Source of the DNA: Hymenobacter chitinivorans DSM 11115
GTDB lineage: Bacteria > Bacteroidota > Bacteroidia > Cytophagales > Hymenobacteraceae
Direction of reading: 5' to 3'
DNA: 64,000 bases
NCBI RefSeq assembly: GCF_002797555.1
Contig: NZ_PGFA01000005.1
Location: 62,001-126,000 of the forward strand
Positions 26,368 to 34,636 of this stretch are shown here, piece after piece. Numbering within the stretch: position 1 is the first letter of the stretch; each line of letters opens with the position of its first letter. The notes beneath the pieces are model-generated. The model saw only the letters and a program-made list of their open reading frames with translations, did no database searches and was not told where the DNA came from. Made by a program: the position numbers and the translations under genes.

Positions 26368-26694
26368 CTAGCGGAGCTTCTCGTTTTGCTGGTGACGGGT
26401 GGCGTCGCGCTGGGTTTTCTTTTCCAGGTTGCGCTGCAAGGCTTCCGTGAGGTTGACGCCGGTTTGGTTGGCCAAACAGATGACGACAAAGAGCACGTCA
26501 GCCAGCTCGTCGGCCAGCACTTTGTCTTTGTCGGAATCCTTGAAGGACTGCTCTCCGTACTGGCGGGCAATGATGCGGGCGACTTCCCCGACTTCCTCGG
26601 TGAGCATGGCCATGTTGGTCAGCTCATTGAAATACCGCACCCCGGTGGTCTGAATCCAGGTATCAACGGTTTGTTGGGCTTCTTCGATGGACAT
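26368..26694 (-). CDS. MazG-like nucleotide pyrophosphohydrolase
   Basis: A 108-aa all-alpha enzyme of the MazG/iMazG group. The metal-binding motif is EEVGEVARII (residues about 31-40) with the second half in DELADVLFVVICLANQTGVN (about 67-86), giving the EExxE...ExxD pattern. It probably hydrolyses a nucleoside triphosphate to monophosphate and pyrophosphate, possibly a damaged or non-canonical nucleotide. Its ATG is preceded directly by the GGTGAA repeats of the composite element at 26695-26987. Confidence 0.9.
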   Translation of the reverse strand: MSIEEAQQTVDTWIQTTGVRYFNELTNMAMLTEEVGEVARIIARQYGEQSFKDSDKDKVLADELADVLFVVICLANQTGVNLTEALQRNLEKKTQRDATRHQQNEKLR

Positions 26695-26987
26695 ACGGTG
26701 AAGTGGTGAAGTGGTGAAATTGTGAAATTGTGAAATTGTGAAATGGTGAGTTGTTGTTCGGCTGGCGCGAATGGTGCGTCATTGCGAAGCGCAGCCGTGG
26801 CAATCCGTCCTCTGCGAAGGTAGTCACGTTCTTTTACCATGAAGCCCCTTACTACACGCGGGAGTAAGGGGCTTTTCAGTTTGGAAGGCTCGGTACATTT
26901 CAGGGGACGGATTGCTTCGCGTTGCTCGCAATGACACGCGTGTCGGGCAGCCAGAACGACAACTCGCCATTTCACAATTTCACCACT
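26695..26987. repeat. Composite inverted repeat filling the dtd-mazG gap
   Basis: The outer left arm (26697-26752) is made of 8-bp words: GTGAAGTG twice then GTGAAATT three times. The outer right arm (26949-26990) is its shortened complement and includes the dtd stop codon. Inner arms are GTCATTGCGAAGC...CAATCCGTCC (26779-26810) and GGACGGATTGCTTCGCGTTGCTCGCAATGAC (about 26905-26935). At the centre is a 12-bp terminator stem. The element fills the whole space from the dtd stop to the mazG start. Confidence 0.85.
26842..26874. terminator. Terminator stem inside the composite repeat
   Basis: AAGCCCCTTACT (26842-26853) pairs perfectly with AGTAAGGGGCTT (26863-26874), followed by TTTT on the plus strand. 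Confidence 0.65.
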
Positions 26988-27437
26988 TCACCGCTCCGGG
27001 GAGTCCAGGACGATGGTGACGGGGCCGTCGTTTAGAAGCTCCACTTTCATGTCGGCGCCGAATTCGCCGGTGGGGACGGGTTGACCCAGGAGCTGCTCGA
27101 GCATGCGGACGAACTGCTCGTAGAGGGGAATGGCGACGGGGGGCGGGGCGGCGCCGGTGTAGCTGGGGCGGTTGCCTTTGCGGGCGTCGGCCAGGAGGGT
27201 GAATTGGCTCACGACCAGCACCTGGCCGCCAATGTCCTGGACGCTGCGGTTCATCTTGCCGTCCTCGTCGCCGAAAATGCGCATTTGCACCAGCTTGCGG
27301 GCAATCCAGTCGAGGGATTGGGTGGTGTCGTCGGGGGCAAAGCCGGCCAGCACCAGCAGGCCGGGGCCAATCTGGCCGGTAATGCGGCCTTCGACGGTGA
27401 CGCTGGCCTGGCTGACGCGTTGAATGACTACTCGCAT
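26988..27437 (-). CDS. dtd: D-aminoacyl-tRNA deacylase
   Basis: A 149-aa protein that removes D-amino acids (and glycine) wrongly attached to tRNA. The start MRVVIQRVSQASVTVEG at 27437 is the standard DTD N-terminus; the longer frame to 27536 is rejected. VVSQFTLLADARKGNRPSYTGAAPP is the catalytic region (the family usually has SQF/TL here) and the Gly-Pro motif near the end is LLNDGPVTIVLDSPE. The stop codon TGA is part of the right arm of the intergenic repeat. Confidence 0.95.
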   Translation of the reverse strand: MRVVIQRVSQASVTVEGRITGQIGPGLLVLAGFAPDDTTQSLDWIARKLVQMRIFGDEDGKMNRSVQDIGGQVLVVSQFTLLADARKGNRPSYTGAAPPPVAIPLYEQFVRMLEQLLGQPVPTGEFGADMKVELLNDGPVTIVLDSPER

Positions 27438-27525
27438 GGGACGGAGGGAGGAAGGGGGCGGAAAAGCTGAATGTTGGAGCGGGTTGTCGTACTTCGCGAA
27501 GCCAACCGGCACCCGCACCTGCTGC

Positions 27526-29025
27526 ATGACGGCCACGAAGAACGATAATCTGTCCCTAAAAAATGCCCTGCCCGTGCTGCTGGCCCTGCTGGTGGTGGCC
27601 GCCGTGCGCCTCTACGGCCTGGGCCAGGCCGCCCTGCCCGACTACGACTCGGTGCGCAACTGGCAGATTGTGCAGGAAATAGCCCACGGCAATCTGCGCA
27701 ACCTGTTTCACCACGGCAGTCCGGGCTTCTCGGTGCTCTACGTGCCGGTGGCCTGGGTGACGACCAACTTCCACGTCTTTCAGCACCTCAATGCCTTGCT
27801 GGCCGTGGCGGCGGTGGGGGCGTTGGCGTGGTTTGTGGCCGACATAGCCCGGCTGAAGCCCTGGGAAACGGCCCTGCTCACGCTCTTTATCGGCACCTCG
27901 GTGTTTCTGACCTTTTCGGGCCGCGACTTTACCATGGGCTCGGCTTCCCTGCTGGTGTTTGCCGGGCTGCTGCGGGCGTACTACCGGCGGCTGGAAACAC
28001 CCACGGACCAGCACTTGCGGCGGGCCGCGCTGTGGTTGGCCCTGGGGCTGAGCATCAACTACAAGTTTATCCTGACCCTGCCGATTCTGGCGGTTTTTGA
28101 GCTGTTGCAGCGGGACGGACTGCTCGGGCAGCGGCGCAACTGGCTGCGGGTGGTGGGTATTCTGGCCGCGCCGTTCGTGGTGTTCGGCCTGCTTGGGGTG
28201 CTGGCCGGGCTGCCCTGGTACCGGTGGCCGGCGGTGTACTACAACGTGCTGTTTCCGGGGGCGGCCAACGCGGCCGGGCGGCAGGGCAGCGTGCAGCTCG
28301 ATTTGGCGTATTACCCGTGGTTTCTGCTGCAGTATGAGTCGTCGGGAGTCGTGCTGATGTGGTTGATAGCCCTGCCGTTGGTGTGGAAACAAGAGCTGTT
28401 CCACGAGTTGCGGCGCATTAATCTGGTGCGCTACCTGGCCGTGTGGGCTTACGCCTATCTGGCGGGCATGTCGCTGCTGCTGAAGGCGCCCCGGGGGCTG
28501 CTGCTGGCGTATGGACTGTTCTACACGCTGACCTTTCTGAGTGTGCGGCGCGATGTAAAAGGCTGGCTTTTGGCGGCCTTGCTGCTGGTTGCCTGCGCCT
28601 TTAACCTAAACAAGATTGAGCGGGAAGTATATGCCTACACACCGAGCAGCTACCCGCAGGTGGCGCAGTGGCTACGGCAACACCACACTACGAAGGTGGT
28701 CAGTACGGTGGGCCTGGGCCTGGCCCCGTTCGGGGTCGATTCGGTGGTGGCCATTACGTCCGAAAAGCAGCTGGCGCAGTTCCGGCAGCGCGGTTATCAG
28801 TACGTGCTGCTGGACGACTACTACGTGGTGACCAACGTGCAGCAGTTCGACTCGCTGCGGCGGCAGCAACCGGTGGCGGAGTGGCCGGAGCCGATGCTGG
28901 GCGCGCCGCTGCTGTTCTTGGAACACTCGGAATACACGGGGCTGAGCATGAAGGAAACGATAAAGCTCCAGCACAGGGTCAAGCGGAGCGGCGGGGCGCA
29001 TCTGCGGCTCTACCGGCTCCGGTAG
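27526..29025 (+). CDS. Polytopic membrane protein, glycosyltransferase family 39-like
   Basis: A 499-aa protein with about 9-11 hydrophobic segments in the first 370 residues and a soluble C-terminal part. ALPDYDSVRNWQIVQEIAHGN after the first membrane segment resembles the acidic first periplasmic loop of lipid-linked-sugar glycosyltransferases (GT39/ArnT type), with an Asp in position to be catalytic. Inner blocks such as FILTLPILAVFELLQ and FVVFGLLGVLAGLPWY fit that fold. It probably transfers a sugar from a polyprenyl carrier, but the acceptor is unknown. The start at 27526 is chosen because the upstream frame overlaps the dtd start. Confidence 0.75.
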   Translation: MTATKNDNLSLKNALPVLLALLVVAAVRLYGLGQAALPDYDSVRNWQIVQEIAHGNLRNLFHHGSPGFSVLYVPVAWVTTNFHVFQHLNALLAVAAVGALAWFVADIARLKPWETALLTLFIGTSVFLTFSGRDFTMGSASLLVFAGLLRAYYRRLETPTDQHLRRAALWLALGLSINYKFILTLPILAVFELLQRDGLLGQRRNWLRVVGILAAPFVVFGLLGVLAGLPWYRWPAVYYNVLFPGAANAAGRQGSVQLDLAYYPWFLLQYESSGVVLMWLIALPLVWKQELFHELRRINLVRYLAVWAYAYLAGMSLLLKAPRGLLLAYGLFYTLTFLSVRRDVKGWLLAALLLVACAFNLNKIEREVYAYTPSSYPQVAQWLRQHHTTKVVSTVGLGLAPFGVDSVVAITSEKQLAQFRQRGYQYVLLDDYYVVTNVQQFDSLRRQQPVAEWPEPMLGAPLLFLEHSEYTGLSMKETIKLQHRVKRSGGAHLRLYRLR

Positions 29026-29068
29026 GGGCGCAAGTCTGGAAACCAGACGTGGCGGCGCTGACCTCCGG

Positions 29069-29127
29069 TTGTAGTTCGCGTGGTTGAACGGTAACCGTTG
29101 CAGAGGTGCGGGGCACGCGAACTACAA
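29069..29127. repeat. Nested palindrome (possible cruciform)
   Basis: Outer arms TTGTAGTTCGCGT (29069-29081) and ACGCGAACTACAA (29115-29127) are perfect complements. Inside is AACGGTAACCGTT (29087-29099), itself palindromic. It lies between two genes whose 3' ends face each other. Confidence 0.75.
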
Positions 29128-29154
29128 AGTTCGCGCTACTGCGCTACGGGCTTT

Positions 29155-30225
29155 TTAGCGCAGAATCTTCAGGCTGTCGAGGGTGTGCTGGTACTTGCGG
29201 GCGTTGCGCTTGTGGTCGGCGTAGGTTGCGGCGAAGTCGGAGAAGCCGCTGTGGTCGGGTCGGGCGCAGAAGAAGTAGTACTGGTGGGCCGTGGGCTTGA
29301 GCACGGCGTTCAGGGTGCTACGGTTGGCCGAGGTGATGGGGCCGGGCGGCAGGCCTTTGTGCTTATAGGTGTTGTAGGGCGAGTCCACGAGCTTGTCCTT
29401 GTTGAGCACCCGCTTCACCCCGAAGTTGCCGATGGCCCAGAGCAGGGTGGGGTCGGCCTGCAGGCGCATGCCGTGCTTGAGGCGGTTGAGGTAGACGCCG
29501 GCAATGATGGGCTTGTCGGTGGGCTCGGAGGTTTCGCGCTGCACGATGCTGGCCAGTACGTGCACCTGGGTGGGTGTGAGGCCCAGCGAATCGGCCCGCT
29601 GCCGGCGCTGGGGCGTCCAGAACCGACCGTGCACGGCCGCGGCCGAGTCCAGAAACTGAGCGGCCGAGGTGTTCCACTCAAACTTGTAGGGCCCGGGCAG
29701 GAACATGGTCAGGATGGTGGTCGTGTCGAGGTGGTAGCGGCGCAGCAGCAGGCCGTTGTCGTTGAGCAAGCGGCGCAGCTGGCCGGAGTCGGCTTCGAGC
29801 TGCCGGGCTACCTGGCGCACGAGCTGGGGCTTGTACTTAAAGGCGTCGAGGGTGAAGGCTACCGTGTCCTGGGGTCCCTGACTGAGTTTGTCAAGCAAAG
29901 CGGAATTGCCCAAATCCGGCGTGAGCAGGTAGCGGCCGGGGCGCACATGGGCGGGGTAGTCGCGCCACTGGGCTACTTGCCGGAAGCTTTCCGGGTCGCG
30001 CAGCAGCTCGTGCTTCTCCAACGAATCCAGTACGGCCTGGTAGGAAGCCCCGGTGCGGATGTAGAGGTAGGCCGGGCCAAAGGCCGACGGGGCCACGTTG
30101 GGCTTCCACAGCAGCTGCCAGGCCTTAAAGCCCCCGAAGCCACCGGCCAGCAGCAGCAGCAAAAGCAAAATTCGCCCGACCCGCCACCAGAGCGGAGTAG
30201 ACGCAGAAGAAGATTGTTGACTCAA
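29155..30225 (-). CDS. mltG: Endolytic murein transglycosylase MltG
   Basis: A 356-aa YceG-family enzyme that cuts growing glycan strands at the inner membrane. One TM segment (about 17-33) anchors it. A LysM-like region (about 50-120) is followed by the catalytic part with the Glu231 in LASIVQRETSEPTDKPIIAGVYLNRL and LQADPTLLWAIG, then SPYNTYKHKGLPPGPITSANRSTLNAVL near the end, all typical of MltG. The length is normal. It begins 21 bp after the methyltransferase stop at 30247, so they are likely co-transcribed. Confidence 0.94.
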   Translation of the reverse strand: MSQQSSSASTPLWWRVGRILLLLLLLAGGFGGFKAWQLLWKPNVAPSAFGPAYLYIRTGASYQAVLDSLEKHELLRDPESFRQVAQWRDYPAHVRPGRYLLTPDLGNSALLDKLSQGPQDTVAFTLDAFKYKPQLVRQVARQLEADSGQLRRLLNDNGLLLRRYHLDTTTILTMFLPGPYKFEWNTSAAQFLDSAAAVHGRFWTPQRRQRADSLGLTPTQVHVLASIVQRETSEPTDKPIIAGVYLNRLKHGMRLQADPTLLWAIGNFGVKRVLNKDKLVDSPYNTYKHKGLPPGPITSANRSTLNAVLKPTAHQYYFFCARPDHSGFSDFAATYADHKRNARKYQHTLDSLKILR

Positions 30226-30246
30226 AACGCTGAAATACGGCTTGTT

Positions 30247-31017
30247 TTAGGGCTTAACGGCCTTGGCCACCACCCGTTGCCAGACAAAGGTAAAGTCTGC
30301 GCCCGGAAGCTCCCGAATCTGAAACTGCTGCCGGGCCTGGGCCGAAGCGTTTTGGAACTCTTGGCGGACCACTTCGGCTGTTTCCCCGGTGCAGCCGGCT
30401 TTGGTCAGCCAGTCGTTGAGCTGCATGGCTCCGTCGGGGGCGGCTTCTGCCACCGTTTCCACTTGCAGGCCGGCCTCTTCAATGGCGGCGCGCCACTCCC
30501 GGGGCTCCAGGTTGCGGGCGTGCGACGGGTCCCGGAGCTTTTCCACGTAATTCTGCCACTCGTTGAGCTCCGGCTGATTGTCGGGCACGCAGGTATCGGC
30601 CAGCAGAAACCGGCCACCGGGCTGCAGCACCCGCCGCACTTCGGCCAGAAACTGCGGCACCGAGTCGAAATGGTGGGGCGCCACCCGGCAGGTTACGATG
30701 CTGAACGAGGCGTCCGGGAACGGCAGTGCTTCGGCCGGGCCTTCCTGCCAGGTTACGTTAGATATTCCCTGTTCCTGCTGCCGCTTGCGGGCTTCGGCCA
30801 GCATCCCCGTCGATACATCCAGGCCCACTACTGCGTGCACGTGCGGGGCAAAAGCCAGGGCCGTGAAACCGGTGCCCGTGGCTACGTCCAGCACCGTATC
30901 GGTGGGTTGGGCCTGGGCGTGCTCCAGCAGCCACCGCAGCAACTCTTCACTCCAGGTGTTCCACTGGGTGTTGTAGTGCGCGGCCTGGCGGTCAAACTGT
31001 TCTTTGGCAGAAGACAT
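30247..31017 (-). CDS. SAM-dependent methyltransferase (UbiE/class I type)
   Basis: A 256-aa class I methyltransferase. Motif I, the SAM-binding loop, is VLDVATGTGFTALAF (about 42-56); the acidic end of beta2 is VVGLDVSTGML; a later block is ALPFPDASFSIVTCRVAPHHF and LRVLQPGGRFLLAD follows. These fit the UbiE/COQ5-like group, but the substrate cannot be told. Its ATG directly abuts the composite repeat at 31018-31310. Confidence 0.88.
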   Translation of the reverse strand: MSSAKEQFDRQAAHYNTQWNTWSEELLRWLLEHAQAQPTDTVLDVATGTGFTALAFAPHVHAVVGLDVSTGMLAEARKRQQEQGISNVTWQEGPAEALPFPDASFSIVTCRVAPHHFDSVPQFLAEVRRVLQPGGRFLLADTCVPDNQPELNEWQNYVEKLRDPSHARNLEPREWRAAIEEAGLQVETVAEAAPDGAMQLNDWLTKAGCTGETAEVVRQEFQNASAQARQQFQIRELPGADFTFVWQRVVAKAVKP

Positions 31018-31310
31018 AGTTAGTTGTTGGTTGGTAGTTGTCAGTTGTTAGGTAGAACGTCCTGTCGAGCACCGCGAGACATCTCTCGTGCAATGGTAGC
31101 TGTCATGCTTGATCTGGCGTCCGCTTGTCGAAGCATCTCTACCGCAACAGTAAATGATTTTATGTTAGCAAGAGAGACGCTTCGACAAGCGGACGCCAGA
31201 TCAAGCACGACATAGTAAATAGTTCTGCAACGTCAGCCCGCGGGATGTCTCGCGCAGCTCGACAGGACGTTCTACCTGACAACTGACAACTGATAACCAA
31301 CAACTAAAAC
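31018..31310. repeat. Composite nested inverted repeat filling the regulator-methyltransferase gap
   Basis: Outer arms 31021-31070 and 31257-31306 are complementary over 50 bp with few mismatches (built from TTGTTGGTTG and GTCAGTTGT words, then TAGAACGTCCTGTCGAGC). Inside, 31102-31140 pairs with 31171-31211 and contains the GAAGCATCTCT words seen at 25241. Between lie CGCGAGACATC and its partner GATGTCTCGCG. The element fills the whole gap from the regulator stop to the methyltransferase ATG, just as 26695-26987 does. Confidence 0.88.
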
Positions 31311-32798
31311 CTACCCCCCATTGACCAGCGTAGCAATGGCGGCTTCGATTTCCTGGGTGCGCTGCTTCCGCTCGATTTCGATGGGGGCGGCGGCCCGCAC
31401 TTCGCAGTCGTAGATGGCGCACCGCTCACAGGTTTCGTTCACGATGCGCACCGGAATGGCCGGGTCGTCGAGGAAGCTGACTTTCTGCTTGAGGTTGTCG
31501 TCGCAGAGCAGGCCCACGGTGACGCTCACGGCGGGCTCGTCGGGGGCGCCGGCCCGGGCCAGGGTCAGGCAGAGGTACTCGTCGTCGGTGCCGAAATAGT
31601 GGGAGCGTTGGGCCGAAATGGCGGTATTGGGCGTACCCGAAAGCGGCTCCTGGCGCAGCTCCGAAATCAGGCGCAACGACACCCAGCGGCGGCAGTAGTG
31701 CTCATGCAGCTCGTTGCCGTGGGGGTTGTGCAGGCGGGAGAGGTGCAGCTCCTTGGTCAGCAAGAAGCCCGCTTTGGCATTGGCCTGGTCGAAGCGCAGA
31801 AAGAACAGGCTCTGCAGGCCGAAGTGCCGGGGCAGCAGATTGGTGATGCGCTGCATGAACATCTCCGGCGACACGTCATACTTGGTTATCAGGTCCAGAA
31901 AGGCCGACGGGTCCCACTTTTTGCCGGCAAACAGCTTTTGAAAGTCCCGGGTCAGGTTTTCCTCTTCCATGAGCAGGGCCCCGGCAAAGTAGGACGCCTT
32001 GAAGTTGTTGAGCACCTCGTCGAAGCTGCGCACCGGGAAGGAGGCATTCACGTAGGGCCGCTCCCGCAGATTCAGGTAGTTGAAGGCCAATTCCCGGCCC
32101 AGCACGAAGGCCTCCTGGGCCCGCGTCAGGCCGGGGCGCAGCAGCAGGCGCTTGGTTTTGGGCTGAAATACCGACCGGAGCCGGCCCAGGCTGGCGTATT
32201 CACCCAGCTTGGTGCGGTCCACGGTGTAGCCGTATTTCTCGGTCAGGACCCGCTCCAGCTGCCGGGTGGCGAAGGGTGCGGCCACCATCAGCTTTTCCTG
32301 GCCAATGAAGGTCCGCACGTCCTGCTCCAGCTCCTCGAAGTAGTTGTCGTGCATCTCCTGGTAGGAGCGCAGGGCCGCCAGAAAGAAGTGCTCCTGCCGC
32401 ATTTCGTAGTTGCGGGCAATTTCGAACAGCGTCCCGATGAAGGCGTTCATCTTGGCCGGGGCGTCCGAAATCAGCTCCACGATGCGCACCGGGTCCAGTC
32501 CGAACATTTCCAGGGGAAACTCCTTGAGCAAATCCGACTGCAGCAGCTCGGAAATGGGCTCCAGCTTGCGGCTCAGGGTCAGAGAGGTCAGCTGGTCGTA
32601 GCTTACTTCCAGCACTTTGCTGAGGCTCAGTATTTTATCGGCTTTGGGATACTTCTTGCCCTTCTCTATTTCATTCAGGTACGACACCGACACGTCGCAG
32701 GCTCGGGCTAGCTCGGCGGGAGTAAAGCCGCGTTCCTGCCGCAGCTCGCGCAGTTTCAAACCGAAAATTAACCGGACAACCTGACCGTGACTGAGCAT
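31311..32798 (-). CDS. RamB-type transcriptional regulator (XRE HTH, ImmA/IrrE-like, DUF2083)
   Basis: A 495-aa regulator. An XRE helix-turn-helix lies at about 12-65 (KLRELRQERGFTPAELARACDVSVSYLNEIEKG). A long ImmA/IrrE-like middle follows (about 180-330; no clear HExxH, so probably not a peptidase), then a C-terminal DUF2083-like part with three cysteines, C457, C460 and C465, in NETCERCAIYDCEV, a possible metal or Fe-S site. This build is that of RamB, which controls glyoxylate-shunt genes in actinobacteria. Here it is divergent from aceB-aceA, and a palindrome lies between them. Acyl-CoA or a metal may be the signal; that is inference. The start at 32798 gives a normal HTH N-terminus. Confidence 0.88.
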   Translation of the reverse strand: MLSHGQVVRLIFGLKLRELRQERGFTPAELARACDVSVSYLNEIEKGKKYPKADKILSLSKVLEVSYDQLTSLTLSRKLEPISELLQSDLLKEFPLEMFGLDPVRIVELISDAPAKMNAFIGTLFEIARNYEMRQEHFFLAALRSYQEMHDNYFEELEQDVRTFIGQEKLMVAAPFATRQLERVLTEKYGYTVDRTKLGEYASLGRLRSVFQPKTKRLLLRPGLTRAQEAFVLGRELAFNYLNLRERPYVNASFPVRSFDEVLNNFKASYFAGALLMEEENLTRDFQKLFAGKKWDPSAFLDLITKYDVSPEMFMQRITNLLPRHFGLQSLFFLRFDQANAKAGFLLTKELHLSRLHNPHGNELHEHYCRRWVSLRLISELRQEPLSGTPNTAISAQRSHYFGTDDEYLCLTLARAGAPDEPAVSVTVGLLCDDNLKQKVSFLDDPAIPVRIVNETCERCAIYDCEVRAAAPIEIERKQRTQEIEAAIATLVNGG

Positions 32799-32884
32799 AG
32801 TGGGAATACAGAAGCAGGCTCCTCGTTGCACAAGCCGGCAACGGGAAACGACTACGGAGAAAAGATATTGGGCTAAAAGCCTGG

Positions 32885-32892
32885 CAAAAATA
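32885..32892 (-). promoter_or_regulatory. -7 box of the RamB-like regulator gene
   Basis: TATTTTTG on the minus strand, full TAnnTTTG match, about 87 bp before the regulator start and facing away from aceB. Confidence 0.45.
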
Positions 32893-32918
32893 CGTAAAAA
32901 CCAACTTTTATAAATTTT

Positions 32919-32950
32919 AGCGAATATTCGCTTGACTTATAAAATTCGCT
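32919..32950. promoter_or_regulatory. Probable operator between the regulator and aceB
   Basis: AGCGAATATTCGCT (32919-32932) is a perfect 14-bp palindrome, and a half-site ATTCGCT recurs at 32944-32950. It overlaps the -33 element of the aceB promoter and sits between two divergent promoters, so it is a natural binding site for the neighbouring regulator. Confidence 0.65.
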
Positions 32951-32962
32951 GACGTATGTTTG
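32932..32962 (+). promoter_or_regulatory. Promoter of aceB
   Basis: TTG (32932-32934) and TATGTTTG (32955-32962, full TAnnTTTG match) are 20 nt apart, as expected for Bacteroidota. The ATG follows 40 bp downstream at 33002. Confidence 0.75.
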
Positions 32963-33001
32963 GTTATATTCTTTCCCGCTTCTCTCCAAAACCCTAAGCC
33001 T

Positions 33002-34636
33002 ATGTCACCTTTCGCTGAGCCCCAAACCCTGGTTTCTCCCCCCGCCTACCTCACGCCCGAACGGGTGAAAGTGGTGGGTGCCTATTCACCCGAGTTTGCC
33101 GAAATCCTGACGCCCTCGGCCCTGGCTTTCGTGGCCGAGCTGCACCGCCGCTTCGACCGGACCCGCCGGGAGCTGCTCCTGCGCCGCGAAACCCGGCAGC
33201 GCGACTTCGAGGCCGGCATCCTGCCCGACTTTCTGCCCGAAACCCAAATGATTCGGGACAAGCCCTGGACCGTGGCGCCCGTACCCGCCGACTTGCAGGA
33301 CCGCCGGGTGGAAATCACCGGGCCCGTGGAGCGCAAGATGATTATCAATGCCCTGAACTCGGGGGCCAAGGTGTTCATGGCCGATTTGGAAGACTCTAAC
33401 TCCCCGACTTGGAGTAACGTCATCGAGGGGCAGCGCAACCTGCGCGACGCCGTGCGCCGGACCATTTCGCTCAGCACCCCGACCAAGGAGTACAAGCTCA
33501 ACGAGCAAACCGCCACGCTGGTCGTGCGGCCCCGGGGCTGGCACCTGGTGGAGAAGCACGTACTAGTGGACGGGGAGCCTATCAGCGCGTCCATGTTTGA
33601 CTTCGGGCTGTACTTTTTCCACAACGCCCACGAGCTGTGCAGCCGCGGCAGCGCTCCGTATTACTACCTGCCCAAAATTGAAAGTCACCTCGAAGCCCGG
33701 CTCTGGAACGATATCTTTGGCTTTGCGCAATGGTCGTTGAAAATGCCCAAGTGCACCATCAAGGCCACGGTGCTGATTGAAACCCTGCCGGCGGCCTTCG
33801 AGCTCAACGAAATCCTGTATGAGCTGCGGGAGCACAGTGCGGGCCTGAATTGCGGGCGCTGGGACTATATTTTCTCCTACATCAAGCGCCTGGGGCTGAA
33901 GCCCGAATTCCGGTTGCCCGACCGTGCCCAGGTCACGATGACGGTGCCGTTTATGGCCGCTTATTCCCAGCTCGTCATCCAGACCTGCCACCGCCGCGGG
34001 GTGCACGCCATCGGGGGTATGGCCGCCCAGATTCCGATTAAGAACGACCCCGAAGCCAACGAGGCAGCTCTTGAGAAAGTCCGGCTCGATAAGGTGCGTG
34101 AGGCCCGGAACGGCCACGACGGCACCTGGGTGGCTCATCCCGGCCTGGTACCGGTGGCCTTGGCCGTGTTCGACGAGCTGATGCCCCAGCCTAACCAGAT
34201 TGACAACAAGCGCGAGGATGTGAAAGTAACCGCCGCCGACCTGGTGCAAGCACCCCAGGGCACGATTACCGAGGACGGGCTGAAGCTCAACATCGATGTG
34301 GCCATTCAGTACATCGAGGCCTGGCTGGGCGGCAACGGCTGCGTGCCGATTTATAATCTGATGGAAGACGCGGCTACGGCCGAAATTAGTCGGGCCCAGG
34401 TGTGGCAGTGGCTGCACACGCCGGGTACCACATTGGCCGACGGCCGCGAAATTACCGTGGAGCTGTACCGGTCGTACGTGCCCCAGCAGCTGGAGAAAAT
34501 CCGGGCTCTGGTAGGGGAGCAGCGCTACTCCGGCGGCCAGTATCTGCAAGCCGCCCGGTTGTTCGACAGCTTGGTGACCAGTGAGAAGTTCGTCGAGTTT
34601 TTGACCGTGCCGGCCTACGAGCAGCTGCCGGGCTAA
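33002..34636 (+). CDS. aceB: Malate synthase A
   Basis: A 544-aa enzyme that condenses glyoxylate and acetyl-CoA to malate in the glyoxylate shunt, which allows growth on acetate or fatty acids. Family blocks include FMADLEDSNSPTWSN, RPRGWHLVEKH, LPKIESHLEARLWNDIF, the signature HSAGLNCGRWDYIFSYIK and GTWVAHPGLVPVA. The length matches malate synthase A (about 530 aa), not the longer G form. The start at 33002 (MSPFAEPQ) is chosen over 32960 because the promoter box overlaps the latter. It is followed by aceA, with 267 bp of repeats between. Confidence 0.96.
   Translation: MSPFAEPQTLVSPPAYLTPERVKVVGAYSPEFAEILTPSALAFVAELHRRFDRTRRELLLRRETRQRDFEAGILPDFLPETQMIRDKPWTVAPVPADLQDRRVEITGPVERKMIINALNSGAKVFMADLEDSNSPTWSNVIEGQRNLRDAVRRTISLSTPTKEYKLNEQTATLVVRPRGWHLVEKHVLVDGEPISASMFDFGLYFFHNAHELCSRGSAPYYYLPKIESHLEARLWNDIFGFAQWSLKMPKCTIKATVLIETLPAAFELNEILYELREHSAGLNCGRWDYIFSYIKRLGLKPEFRLPDRAQVTMTVPFMAAYSQLVIQTCHRRGVHAIGGMAAQIPIKNDPEANEAALEKVRLDKVREARNGHDGTWVAHPGLVPVALAVFDELMPQPNQIDNKREDVKVTAADLVQAPQGTITEDGLKLNIDVAIQYIEAWLGGNGCVPIYNLMEDAATAEISRAQVWQWLHTPGTTLADGREITVELYRSYVPQQLEKIRALVGEQRYSGGQYLQAARLFDSLVTSEKFVEFLTVPAYEQLPG

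Noticed and set aside
26190..26450. A short plus-strand frame encoding SNGPEAV-like repeats
   Set aside because: It is open only because the tandem unit is 21 bp; it overlaps the end of the mazG-like gene and lacks a promoter or natural start.
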